From: Peredibacter sp045999315
Lineage (GTDB): Bacteria > Bdellovibrionota > Bacteriovoracia > Bacteriovoracales > Bacteriovoracaceae
Assembly (NCBI RefSeq): GCF_045999315.1
Contig: NZ_CP174607.1
Location: 1,488,001 to 1,552,000, forward strand
Direction: 5' to 3'
DNA: 64,000 nucleotides
Below the pieces are notes generated by a model. That model searched no databases. It saw nothing but the letters and a program-made list of their open reading frames with translations, and was not told the DNA's origin. This document shows, in pieces, positions 17,672-25,565 of this stretch. Position 1 is the first letter of the stretch. Each line of letters starts with the position of its first letter. The translations under genes were made by a program, and so were the position numbers.

Positions 17672-18512
17672 GCGCCAAGCTATAGCTGCATGTTTCGCCT
17701 GTGACTTCATCATTCATGCTTAGTGTTCCTGTGAACGTGATATTGTCCGCTTGATCATAAAACACTCCTGATAGGTTAAGTGTCTTACAGTTTCCTGTAA
17801 TAAATGTCGTTCCGGGAATCGAACCACATTCTCTCCCTGTGATACTTACATTGTTTGATTGAGGTGAGGGAAGGAAAGTTCCGATCGTTGTGAATTCATT
17901 ATTGATGGCATTGATGTAATTTGAATACAAATGAAACTCAGTATTGGTTGCTAATTCAATTCTTGCCTGTCCTGAAGAACTAATATCACAGCGACTGGCA
18001 TTGTCTGAGACTTCGTTAAAGCTTCCCGCGTACAAACCGCAGTATCCGGTGAGAGCACCAAAGCCAATGACACAATTTCCAGTTTGAGGATTTCCTCTGT
18101 CCGTTGCCATCATGATGCCGGGATTGTTGGCGAGTTCAATCACTGTTCCGAGATTATCTTGTGCTCGCAAGGTTACGGGAACTGTACCACTGACAATTCC
18201 TGCTGCTTGCATGTTGATAACGATGGATTTTACCCCTTCCATTTCTTCGGGAAGGATAGTGTTGAAGGTACGGCCATTGGTTGTCACAGTTCCGGAAACG
18301 ACTTGAGGACCTTTCTGAGCATAGAAATTGTCCTTGTACACACCTTGGATGGTCGAAGAAGTTTCATTCCAGTCGATGGTATAATTGACCGTGACTGGGA
18401 TCTCAGTGTCTTTTTGGGCTGAAAATGAGCCTTCCAATTTGAACTGGTAGCTTTGAGCAAGTACTGGGAAGGACAGGAGAAGGACGATGAAAAACTTTAC
18501 CAGAGGACTCAT
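17649..18512 (-). CDS. Secreted protein of unknown function
   Basis: A 287-residue protein with a clear Sec signal peptide (MSPLVKFFIVLLLSFPVLAQ, cut near residue 19-20). The mature part is rich in Thr, Ser, Asn and Gly with alternating hydrophobic residues, suggesting an all-beta domain, and has six cysteines (NCVIGFGALTGYCG, RCDI, RECG, NCKTL, TCSYS) that could form disulphides in the periplasm. I do not recognise a family. It may be a surface or periplasmic beta-sandwich. The start ATG at 18512 lies behind AAGGAGGG-like sequence and is divergent from ugd. Confidence 0.75.
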   Translation of the reverse strand: MSPLVKFFIVLLLSFPVLAQSYQFKLEGSFSAQKDTEIPVTVNYTIDWNETSSTIQGVYKDNFYAQKGPQVVSGTVTTNGRTFNTILPEEMEGVKSIVINMQAAGIVSGTVPVTLRAQDNLGTVIELANNPGIMMATDRGNPQTGNCVIGFGALTGYCGLYAGSFNEVSDNASRCDISSSGQARIELATNTEFHLYSNYINAINNEFTTIGTFLPSPQSNNVSITGRECGSIPGTTFITGNCKTLNLSGVFYDQADNITFTGTLSMNDEVTGETCSYSLALTREVVY

Positions 18513-18619
18513 ATAACCCTCCTTGTTTCTAATCTCCTTAGATTCTCCTCCTCACAATGGACAAAAGCACCAAAATTAACGAAAATGTCCCCACTTTTCA
18601 CTCTTATTGGAGCTCAAAA

Positions 18620-19933
18620 ATGAAGCTAAGCATTATTGGCACTGGATATGTCGGTCTTGTAACAGGAACTTGTTTTGCAGAGATGGGTCACGATGTGACT
18701 TGTATTGATATCGACGCTGCGAAAGTTGAGCGTATGAAAAAAGGCGAGTGTCCGATTTATGAGCCAGGTCTTGAGCCGCTTATGCAGTCAAACTACAAAG
18801 AGGGCCGACTTCACTTTGCTAATAACTACGATTCAGTAACAAAAGCGGAGGCGATTTTTTTAGCAGTAGGAACTCCTTCTTCTGATGATGGCCAAGCGGA
18901 TCTTAAATATATTTTCGGGGCTTGTGATTCAATCGCTCCGTATCTCCAAGATGGTTCAATCGTTGTTGTTAAATCTACAGTTCCAGTTGGAACAGGTAAT
19001 AAAGTTCGCGAACACTTGAAAGGTAAAACTAATAAGAAGTTCTTCGTTGTAAATAACCCTGAGTTTCTTAAAGAAGGTTCAGCTGTTGAAGATTTCATGA
19101 AGCCTGAGCGTATTATTATTGGTTCTCAAGAGCATGAAGCAGCAGAAAGAATTGAAGAGCTTTACGAACCATTCAATCGTCAGGTGAAACGTACGATTCA
19201 TATGAGTAACATCTCAGCTGAGATGACTAAATATGCAGCTAACTGTTTCCTTGCTACGAAGATTTCGTTCATGAACGAAGTTGCTCGTCTTTGTGACATC
19301 GTTGGCGCAGATGTTGAAGAAGTTCGTCACGGTATCTCAACAGATTCTCGTATCGGTTCTCAATTCTTATACCCAGGTCCAGGTTACGGCGGTTCTTGTT
19401 TCCCGAAAGACGTGAAGGCCTTGGTTTTCACAGCTAAGGAAAACGGCGCTCGTTTTAAAATCGTTGAGGCGGTTGAAGAAGTAAACAAAGAGCAGAAGAA
19501 GTATCTTGTTTCTAAAGTTAAGAAGCATTTCAAAGATGATCTTAAAGGCAAAACATTCGTTCTTTGGGGAACAGCTTTTAAAGCGAACACTGATGACATC
19601 CGTGAAACTCCAGCGATTGATACAGCTGTTGCTCTTCATCAAGCTGGTGCTAAAGTTCGTTTCCACGATCCAGAAGCTGCCGATAACTTCGAGAAGCTTA
19701 TGGGCCAAATGGGAATCCCCGTTGATCAATTCGAAAACAAATATGACGCCCTTAACGGTGCTGATGGCCTTCTTGTGATTACAGAGTGGAAGCAGTATCG
19801 CGCTCCGGATTTCGAAGAGATCAAGTCACGTCTTAAGACTCCAATCATCTTCGACGGAAGAAACCTCTACAATACGAAGAAAGTGTTGGAGATGGGGTTC
19901 ACGTATTATGCGATTGGGAAGGCGATTAAGTAA
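18620..19933 (+). CDS. ugd: UDP-glucose 6-dehydrogenase
   Basis: Oxidises UDP-glucose to UDP-glucuronate with two NAD+, feeding capsule, O-antigen and lipid A sugar synthesis. The 437-residue protein opens MKLSIIGTGYVGLVTGTCFA (Rossmann), followed by VGTPSSDDGQADL, VVKSTVPVGTGNKV and NPEFLKEGSAVEDFMKPERI. The catalytic cysteine is in PGPGYGGSCFPKDVKAL, and WGTAFKANTDDIRETPA lies in the C-terminal domain. The frame is open 21 codons further upstream, but the ATG at 18620 has GGAG eight bases before it and gives the normal N-terminus, so it is chosen. Confidence 0.97.
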   Translation: MKLSIIGTGYVGLVTGTCFAEMGHDVTCIDIDAAKVERMKKGECPIYEPGLEPLMQSNYKEGRLHFANNYDSVTKAEAIFLAVGTPSSDDGQADLKYIFGACDSIAPYLQDGSIVVVKSTVPVGTGNKVREHLKGKTNKKFFVVNNPEFLKEGSAVEDFMKPERIIIGSQEHEAAERIEELYEPFNRQVKRTIHMSNISAEMTKYAANCFLATKISFMNEVARLCDIVGADVEEVRHGISTDSRIGSQFLYPGPGYGGSCFPKDVKALVFTAKENGARFKIVEAVEEVNKEQKKYLVSKVKKHFKDDLKGKTFVLWGTAFKANTDDIRETPAIDTAVALHQAGAKVRFHDPEAADNFEKLMGQMGIPVDQFENKYDALNGADGLLVITEWKQYRAPDFEEIKSRLKTPIIFDGRNLYNTKKVLEMGFTYYAIGKAIK

Positions 19934-20242
19934 TCAAAAAGGTGGAGATTTAGGGACTATCCCTTTAAGCCAGGGATAGTCTTTAAGCTTTAGATCAGAA
20001 TAGCCTGTAGCTAAATATAGGTTCTGATAACCCATATCAAAAAGTTTTTTTGCCTCAAATTCGCCTTGAATTCCGTTTCCCAGATCAGAATCTATGTAGA
20101 TGGTTACATCTTCTTTTATCTCGTTTGCTTGTCTTAAGAAATCTTGAATTGAAGAGAATGTTCTTAATTTTAATCCAGTTTTTGAGGCCTTAACTTGCCA
20201 ACCTAAATGAATTAAAATGTCGTTGTCGATTAAAACTATCAT
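19934..20242 (-). CDS. Stand-alone receiver-domain response regulator
   Basis: A 102-residue protein that is just a compact CheY-like receiver. Acidic pocket residues are in VLIDND (Asp6, Asp8), the probable phospho-acceptor is Asp51 in IYIDSDLGNGIQG, the conserved Thr/Ser position is Thr79 in LATGYSD, and the conserved Lys is Lys98 in GIVPKSPPF. It is shorter than CheY (about 120) and has no output domain, so it must act through protein contacts or as a phosphate sink. It is divergent from the operon whose last gene is a histidine kinase (23064-24395), its likely partner. Its 3' end abuts ugd with no gap. Confidence 0.72.
   Translation of the reverse strand: MIVLIDNDILIHLGWQVKASKTGLKLRTFSSIQDFLRQANEIKEDVTIYIDSDLGNGIQGEFEAKKLFDMGYQNLYLATGYSDLKLKDYPWLKGIVPKSPPF
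19955..19981 (+). terminator. Inverted repeat at convergent ugd/receiver 3' ends
   Basis: A perfect 9 bp stem, GACTATCCC and GGGATAGTC with a TTTAAGCCA loop, starts 21 bp after the ugd stop and lies inside the last codons of the receiver gene on the other strand. The following tract is TTTAAGCTTT, weak for an intrinsic terminator. It may still stop ugd transcription; the receiver coding sequence constrains it at the same time. Confidence 0.4.
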
Positions 20243-20373
20243 GACCCATCAATAGCATGCTTTGGAAACGATATTTTGAAAGTGTTTCCTAACATATAAA
20301 AACTACAAAAACTCCCTATAAGAAATCTTAGAGGCTATTAATAGATCATTCGAACCAAAGGTTTAAGGGAGCA
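20243..20373. promoter_or_regulatory. Divergent control region, receiver gene / peptide-modification operon
   Basis: This 131 bp stretch must hold both promoters. It contains an inverted repeat GGAAAC (20264-20269) and GTTTCC (20284-20289) with a 14 bp spacer, a candidate operator, followed by the AT-rich ACATATAAAAACTAC that could supply a -10 element for the rightward operon. The rightward ribosome binding site is AAGGGAGCA directly before the ATG at 20374. Confidence 0.4.
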
Positions 20374-20679
20374 ATGATGAGAAAAATTTCGATCTTTATT
20401 TCAAGCATGGCGCTTTTAATTAATCCATTTAAAGCAGTAAAGGCAATGGAGGCTAAAAGTGATGGTTTGTTTAGTTGCATAGAGGAGGGGCATCTTAATA
20501 TACGTGATGTTTTGGAAAATTTCCCGCTAGATGAGTTTGCATACTTATCACGAGATGAACGTAGGAATCTTATTCATGAACTTCTTAAAGAGAAGGGATG
20601 TTTCGAATTTGATATTGATTCGTACTTTCTAAGTGAGGAATATCTAGATGAAAAGAGTACTTTTTCTTTTAAAGTTTAG
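20374..20679 (+). CDS. Small exported protein; candidate substrate of the HExxH enzyme
   Basis: A 101-residue protein of no recognised family. Residues 1-24 look like a signal peptide (MMRKISIFISSMALLINPFK, then AVKA before a likely cut). The mature ~77 residues are acidic with two cysteines (35 and 76), aromatic residues near the end (FEFDIDSYFLSEEYL) and C-terminus STFSFKV. It opens the operon and its last 32 bp overlap the next gene. Being small and first in an operon with a peptide-modification enzyme, it is a candidate modified peptide, but that role is inference. It could equally be an accessory periplasmic partner. ATG 20377 is an alternative start. Confidence 0.65.
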   Translation: MMRKISIFISSMALLINPFKAVKAMEAKSDGLFSCIEEGHLNIRDVLENFPLDEFAYLSRDERRNLIHELLKEKGCFEFDIDSYFLSEEYLDEKSTFSFKV

Positions 20680-22153
20680 TCTTTTCTTTGCAGTGAAAGG
20701 TTATTCAATGAGTACACCTCTTAAGCTTTATTTTGGAGAAGATTCGAAAGCTCCTTATCATATCCATGCAGGTGGTATTGTATTATCTACATTTAATTCC
20801 GCGGTGAGAGGACAGCTTATTAAGGTAGACGACAAACTGAATTTAAAGCCCTCTCATTTGAAGGATTTCAAATTCGATTATAAATCTAATACATATACAC
20901 TGCAGTTAAGAGATAACTTATATTTTCATAACGGTAGAAAAGTTACATCTCAAGATTTAGAATTTTCATTGCTTAGAGGTTTTTTCTCGCCAGATAAAAG
21001 TTTTTTTAACACGTATCTATACCAAATAGAGGGATTGGATAAAATTAAAGCCGGCGATAAGTTTTATTCTGGAATTGTAAGTGGAATAAAACTAATAAAT
21101 GAAACAACTATCAGTGTCCTGTTGAGTTCTCCTAATCCAGCTTTTTTGCATACTCTTACCGTCCCTTATTTTTCTTTAGTCCCGAAAGAAGAACTTCATG
21201 ATGATTATCTAACTTGGAAGAGTATCCCTGTAGGGGCTGGGCAATATCGAGTAAAGCATCCCTTCGATGGGGAAAAAACAATTATAGAAAAAATCAGTGA
21301 TCAGAGTGCTTCTCCTAAAGAAGTATGGTTTTTGGCCAACCTTAAAAATAATAGACCCGATATTTCGCTTGAAAGGCATTCAATAGACAAAAAAAACTTG
21401 GAGGCGTTTAGCTCCAGCTTACCTGGAAATGTTAGAGTACTTGAATTTAGTAGAATCAATGAATTAAGTAGAGATGAAGATTTTAAAAAAGCTCTTGATT
21501 CAATTTTATACCGCGAAGAGTTTTCCAATAAAGAACTTGGTATATCACCTATCAATCAATTGTTACCAAGTCATTTCTGGGGAAGAATAAAGCAAGAAGC
21601 ATCTTTTGCAAAAAGTAAAAAAGAAATTTTGGAAAAACTTCCTAATAAATACAAGGGGAAGAAGTTAAAAGCTATTGTCTTTAGTGGTCCTGAATTATCT
21701 GAAAAGAATAAATTTTATGTGACTAAGATTACAAATCTCTTGAATAAATATGGCTTAGATATTGAATTCGTTCCTAATGATGAGAAGTTTATAAGTAAAA
21801 CAACTGCAGAGAGTGCAGCAATTTCAATGTTTGGTATGGTTTGTGATTATATTGATCCATTGATTATGTTTTCGGCCTATAGAAAGAATAGTCATGCCAA
21901 TTACTATCTTCCTAGCGACACACTGATTAATGAATATGAAGCAAGATATATGAAAGCAGCAAATGCAAAAAAGTTTGATGAAAGAATTTCGCTAGTTAGT
22001 GATTTAAGTTCTTATGTTAAAAATAATTCGATTATTATTCCTATCGCTGAAGAAAAAACAACTTTTTACTTTAATAGAGAGAAGATTGTAGATGTAGGAA
22101 ATCAGCCTCATCCGATTTCATTAAATATTGAAAACATAAAGCTACGAGAATGA
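20648..22153 (+). CDS. Family 5 extracellular solute-binding protein (oligopeptide type), orphan
   Basis: A 501-residue OppA/DppA-like periplasmic binding protein. The signature NTYTLQLRDNLYFHNGRKVT followed by SQDLEFSLLRG (residues about 81-111) is the standard SBP family 5 motif, and the N-terminus is a short hydrophobic signal (MKRVLFLLKFSLFFAVKGYS). No ABC permease or ATPase gene is nearby, so a role as a peptide sensor that presents ligand to the operon's histidine kinase is more likely than transport, though unproven. It overlaps the small exported protein by 32 bp, and its TGA stop overlaps the next ATG (ATGA). Confidence 0.85.
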   Translation: MKRVLFLLKFSLFFAVKGYSMSTPLKLYFGEDSKAPYHIHAGGIVLSTFNSAVRGQLIKVDDKLNLKPSHLKDFKFDYKSNTYTLQLRDNLYFHNGRKVTSQDLEFSLLRGFFSPDKSFFNTYLYQIEGLDKIKAGDKFYSGIVSGIKLINETTISVLLSSPNPAFLHTLTVPYFSLVPKEELHDDYLTWKSIPVGAGQYRVKHPFDGEKTIIEKISDQSASPKEVWFLANLKNNRPDISLERHSIDKKNLEAFSSSLPGNVRVLEFSRINELSRDEDFKKALDSILYREEFSNKELGISPINQLLPSHFWGRIKQEASFAKSKKEILEKLPNKYKGKKLKAIVFSGPELSEKNKFYVTKITNLLNKYGLDIEFVPNDEKFISKTTAESAAISMFGMVCDYIDPLIMFSAYRKNSHANYYLPSDTLINEYEARYMKAANAKKFDERISLVSDLSSYVKNNSIIIPIAEEKTTFYFNREKIVDVGNQPHPISLNIENIKLRE

Positions 22154-23064
22154 ATATGAATTTTTCTGGAAATTGTTTGCTCGGTGTAAAAGGCAATTCG
22201 AACTTGGCTATCTTATCTGCGAAAGCCGATCAGAGTTGCATCTCTAAATTGAGTAATAAATTAAACCAAGCTAAATTTGAATATCATCCGTGGATGTCGT
22301 TAGATCGCGCCACTAATTTTGGCTGGAGAATTCCATCAGAGGGCCATCTAATTCCATGTGCAAGTGGATTGGATATTAGAGGTGAGATGTTTAATGATTA
22401 TGAAATTGGTTTAAGTAGATTGGATAAAAGTCAGCTATACGATAACCGAATTGTTAGAGTTCATGATCGTGAGTTTACTCCTTTTTTGTTTGCAATGCAG
22501 GAGATCTTAGATCTCGTTCAGAGTAATATAATTTGGAAACGACGTTTGGAGATTTTGGTTAAAGAAATAATCCCACAGAAAGGCAGAGATTCCTCTGTTA
22601 AGATGCGAAAGAATGGAGCAGGGTTAAGTTCAAGAAAATATAGGAAAGGTATTTTTTTAAGCTTGCCTGAGACATCTGATATCTCTCAATTCGAGTTGGC
22701 TCTCAATTTAGCTCATGAAACTGGACATCAAGCTTTAATGACTTATCAAGAGTTTGATAAAATAATTAAGGATAGTCATGACAAGCTTATTTATTCAGTT
22801 GTTAGAGAAACTAAAAGACCTGCAATTTTAAGTTTTCATGCAATGGTCGCAGTTATGTTTATGTTGGATTTTATCGTCACATTTGAAAAACGATTAGGAA
22901 ATATGGTTGAAGAAAATTATCTTAAAACCAGAAAAAGAGATTTGCAGAACCAATTGGCAGTAGCTTTAAAAGATTTAAGATCTCTTGATTTGACGAATGT
23001 CGGTGAGCAAATTCTTAGAGAGGCTTTGGCTTTAAGTTTATACTCTGTAGAGGATGTCGCTTGA
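22150..23064 (+). CDS. HExxH-type peptide modification protein (putative alpha-ketoglutarate-dependent peptide beta-hydroxylase)
   Basis: A 304-residue protein without a signal peptide. The motif LNLAHETGHQAL gives His189, Glu190 and His193, and is preceded by GIFLSLPE and followed by IYSVVRETKRPAILSFHAMV (residues 214-233). That trio, HExxH then YSxxRxxxRP then H, is the pattern of the TIGR04267-type HEXXH family, whose members modify ribosomal peptides and are not proteases. The assignment is pattern-based. A metallopeptidase is the alternative, but the arginine-rich second motif argues against it. It overlaps the genes on both sides (ATGA before, TGATG after), implying a fixed ratio with the binding protein and kinase. 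Confidence 0.75.
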   Translation: MNMNFSGNCLLGVKGNSNLAILSAKADQSCISKLSNKLNQAKFEYHPWMSLDRATNFGWRIPSEGHLIPCASGLDIRGEMFNDYEIGLSRLDKSQLYDNRIVRVHDREFTPFLFAMQEILDLVQSNIIWKRRLEILVKEIIPQKGRDSSVKMRKNGAGLSSRKYRKGIFLSLPETSDISQFELALNLAHETGHQALMTYQEFDKIIKDSHDKLIYSVVRETKRPAILSFHAMVAVMFMLDFIVTFEKRLGNMVEENYLKTRKRDLQNQLAVALKDLRSLDLTNVGEQILREALALSLYSVEDVA

Positions 23065-24395
23065 TGAAAAGCCATTTTAAAAAAAGTGTTAAAAAGCTAG
23101 AGTGGATGACTGCTCTGTCTGTTTCGTTGTCATTTATAATAATTTGTTCAATCTTTTATATAATTGATTCTTACAGAAAGTTTAATGAAATCTCATCATT
23201 AATGAGACCCAATTTCTCTTATTGGATGGCCGTAGGTGATTCTTTTCAAGTTAATAGAGCAATTTTAAATATTGATAAAGGATCGAGTCTGAAAATTTGG
23301 GTAAAAAGTGATAATTTTTCAGCTGGGGATTATATTGGAAAAGAGTTGATTCGGCTGTCTGATAACTTTTCAATACGCTTTAACGAGGGGAAACTATTAG
23401 TAAGTAAGAAGTCAATTCTTAATAGTTTTTCTGGTGAACAATTAGGTGAATTCTATCTGTCAGGGAATGTTCCATTTACGGAGTTATTTATCATTCTTTT
23501 GGCTCTCATTTTTGTTTCGAAAGTTCTGGTTAGTGTTTTATTAAAAGAGATTATGAAATTTTCCAACAATATAATCTCTCCGTTGAAAATCAGTCTGGTT
23601 GGGACCGAAATAACAGATGCAAAGTTCAATTCAGCGAAGATAGAAGAAAAATGGAATATTTTAGCAGAGGCTCTTGAAACTCAGAAACATGAGATCGATT
23701 CGGTAAAAAAATTAAAGAAGACTACCTTTGTTGCCCAGCAAATTGCACATGACGTGAAATCTCCTCTCTCTGTTCTAGAGACTGCGATATCTTTATTAAA
23801 TATTCAGGATGAAAATTTATTGAAAATAATAAGATTATCTTTTGAGCGAATTAATTCTACGGTATTGGACTTAGAGAATATTCAAGACAATGAAGGTTTA
23901 ATCCCTGGTCTTGTAAAGTTAAATGATGTGATACAAGAAATTTGTCACGAAAAAAGACTTGAGTTTTTCTCTAGAGAAAATCTTGAAATTCAATCTGTAG
24001 TTAATCCTATGTGTGATTATTCATATGCAAATTCAATTATTCTTAAAAGAATTCTTAGCAATTTAATTAACAACGCCGTTGAGTCTACAAAAGAAAAAAT
24101 TAGAATCACTGTTAGTTTAATGAGCTATGGAGAATCAAATTATATCTTTATAAATGACACCGGACCAGGAATGAGCGACGAAGTATTAAATCGAGTTTTT
24201 GTAAAAGGATTTACTTATGGAAAATCGAAAGGTTCCGGTCTTGGATTGTACCATGCTGAGCAAACATTGTTAAATTGGAACGGAAAGATCAGTATTAGTT
24301 CTCGTGTTGGTGTAGGGACAAGTGTTGTAATTTGTCTTCCTAAAACTTATTCTAGCGACTCTGTTGAGGATGTTTCAGTATTCACGCCAATTTGA
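23064..24395 (+). CDS. Membrane sensor histidine kinase
   Basis: A 443-residue kinase with two transmembrane segments (about 15-35 and 138-160) framing a ~100-residue periplasmic sensor region with no recognised domain. The H-box is QQIAHDVKSPLSVLE (His about 229), the N-box is RILSNLINNAVEST, and the G boxes are NDTGPGM and GKSKGSGLGLYHAE, so all ATP-site elements are present. The first in-frame codon is TTG at 23061, but ATG 23064 sharing a base with the upstream TGA is preferred. No receiver is fused; the divergent stand-alone receiver at 19934-20242 is the obvious partner. It is the last gene of the operon. Confidence 0.9.
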   Translation: MKSHFKKSVKKLEWMTALSVSLSFIIICSIFYIIDSYRKFNEISSLMRPNFSYWMAVGDSFQVNRAILNIDKGSSLKIWVKSDNFSAGDYIGKELIRLSDNFSIRFNEGKLLVSKKSILNSFSGEQLGEFYLSGNVPFTELFIILLALIFVSKVLVSVLLKEIMKFSNNIISPLKISLVGTEITDAKFNSAKIEEKWNILAEALETQKHEIDSVKKLKKTTFVAQQIAHDVKSPLSVLETAISLLNIQDENLLKIIRLSFERINSTVLDLENIQDNEGLIPGLVKLNDVIQEICHEKRLEFFSRENLEIQSVVNPMCDYSYANSIILKRILSNLINNAVESTKEKIRITVSLMSYGESNYIFINDTGPGMSDEVLNRVFVKGFTYGKSKGSGLGLYHAEQTLLNWNGKISISSRVGVGTSVVICLPKTYSSDSVEDVSVFTPI

Positions 24396-24411
24396 ATTTT
24401 ATTATTATAAT

Positions 24412-25503
24412 CTAATTTTTAACAATCTCAGAGAGAGAGTTCAGATTCTTCATCGAATCAAACTCTCTCTTCACTTTCTCAATCCCGCTCGCAACCACAG
24501 CCGGATTCGGATTCCCATCCTTAAAGCTCGCCACGATCTTAGTCATCGCCTTTACATCAAACGGCTTAACTAACCAACCAGTCTTACTATCTTCGATAAT
24601 TTCTGGATTTGAACTAACGTCCCAACAAACAGTCGGAAGACCATATTGAAGAGTTTCAATAAGCGTATTGGCAGAACCTTCATAAAGACTTGTGAACACA
24701 AACACATCAAGTGAATTAAAGAACGCTGGCATATCACTCACATGACCAAGAAGCTTCACTTGTTCTTGAAGTCCGGCTTCATCAATTTGTTTTTGAAGAT
24801 CTTTACGAAGTTCACCTTCACCAGCAATCAGAAGTTTAAAATTGATATCCTCTGCTTTAAGAAGCTTCGCCATCTCAACTAGGTACTTCTGACCTTTCTG
24901 TTCAGTCAGGCGCCCAGCGTTTCCGATAACAACTTCATTGCCTTTTTTCTCATAAAGCTTCTTGCTCTTATCAACTTCCTTCGAAGTATCAACACCATTA
25001 TAGATCAGGACCATTTTGTTTTCAGGAAACCAAGACTCGTTTCCTTGCTTTAGACTTCGTCCAATTTCTTTAGAATTCACCACTACATGAGTAAGTATAT
25101 TTGTGAACAAGAAGCGGTTCAGCCAAGTATTACGAAGTGGGTGAGGCATCCCACGGCGATAGATAATTTTTTTAACACCCGCGATCTTGGCCGCAAGACC
25201 AGCAAGCTTTAAATCCGCTGGAAGATTAAGCACGATGGCATCAACACCTTTTACTTTAAAGAAAACAGCAAGAGTTAAAACTTTAACCGGATTTAAGAAG
25301 CTCAGATTTCCTACATGAAAACGAAACACATTCAGACTTTCACGGACTCCCTTGTTCCCAAGCTCAGAACGCATATTAGTCACCAGAAGAACCTGATTTC
25401 CTCTGCGTGTGAATTCCTTGGCCGTTGTAAAATGCCACTTCTCTCCGCCTCCCCAGGCCTTGTTAGAGTTAAAGAAGCAAATTGTTTTCATCGGAGTCGT
25501 CAT
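24412..25503 (-). CDS. Family 4 glycosyltransferase
   Basis: A 363-residue GT-B glycosyltransferase. The N-terminal domain has the glycine-rich FNSNKAWGGGEKWHFTTAKE, and the C-terminal domain has GNAGRLTEQKGQKYLVEMAK, LLIAGEGELRKDL, LLGHVSDMPAFFNSLDVFVF and the donor-binding SLYEGSANTLIETLQYGLP with the E-x7-E pattern. It is likely an LPS core or polysaccharide transferase at the inner face of the membrane; donor unknown. The start at 25503 gives MTTPMKTI; ATG 25491 would give MKTICFF and is also possible. It is a single gene, divergent from the MORN-repeat gene. Confidence 0.9.
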   Translation of the reverse strand: MTTPMKTICFFNSNKAWGGGEKWHFTTAKEFTRRGNQVLLVTNMRSELGNKGVRESLNVFRFHVGNLSFLNPVKVLTLAVFFKVKGVDAIVLNLPADLKLAGLAAKIAGVKKIIYRRGMPHPLRNTWLNRFLFTNILTHVVVNSKEIGRSLKQGNESWFPENKMVLIYNGVDTSKEVDKSKKLYEKKGNEVVIGNAGRLTEQKGQKYLVEMAKLLKAEDINFKLLIAGEGELRKDLQKQIDEAGLQEQVKLLGHVSDMPAFFNSLDVFVFTSLYEGSANTLIETLQYGLPTVCWDVSSNPEIIEDSKTGWLVKPFDVKAMTKIVASFKDGNPNPAVVASGIEKVKREFDSMKNLNSLSEIVKN

Positions 25504-25565
25504 AATTGTCCTAAAGCTAAAAAAATATGGTTCGAGTCTACCGCGAGCGGTATAGGATATAAAGT

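Noticed and set aside
20374..20679. Match of the small protein C-terminus to the FxSxx-COOH rule of FxsA peptides
   Set aside because: The last five residues are FSFKV, so Ser is at the fourth-last position and not the third-last. There is also no radical SAM gene nearby.
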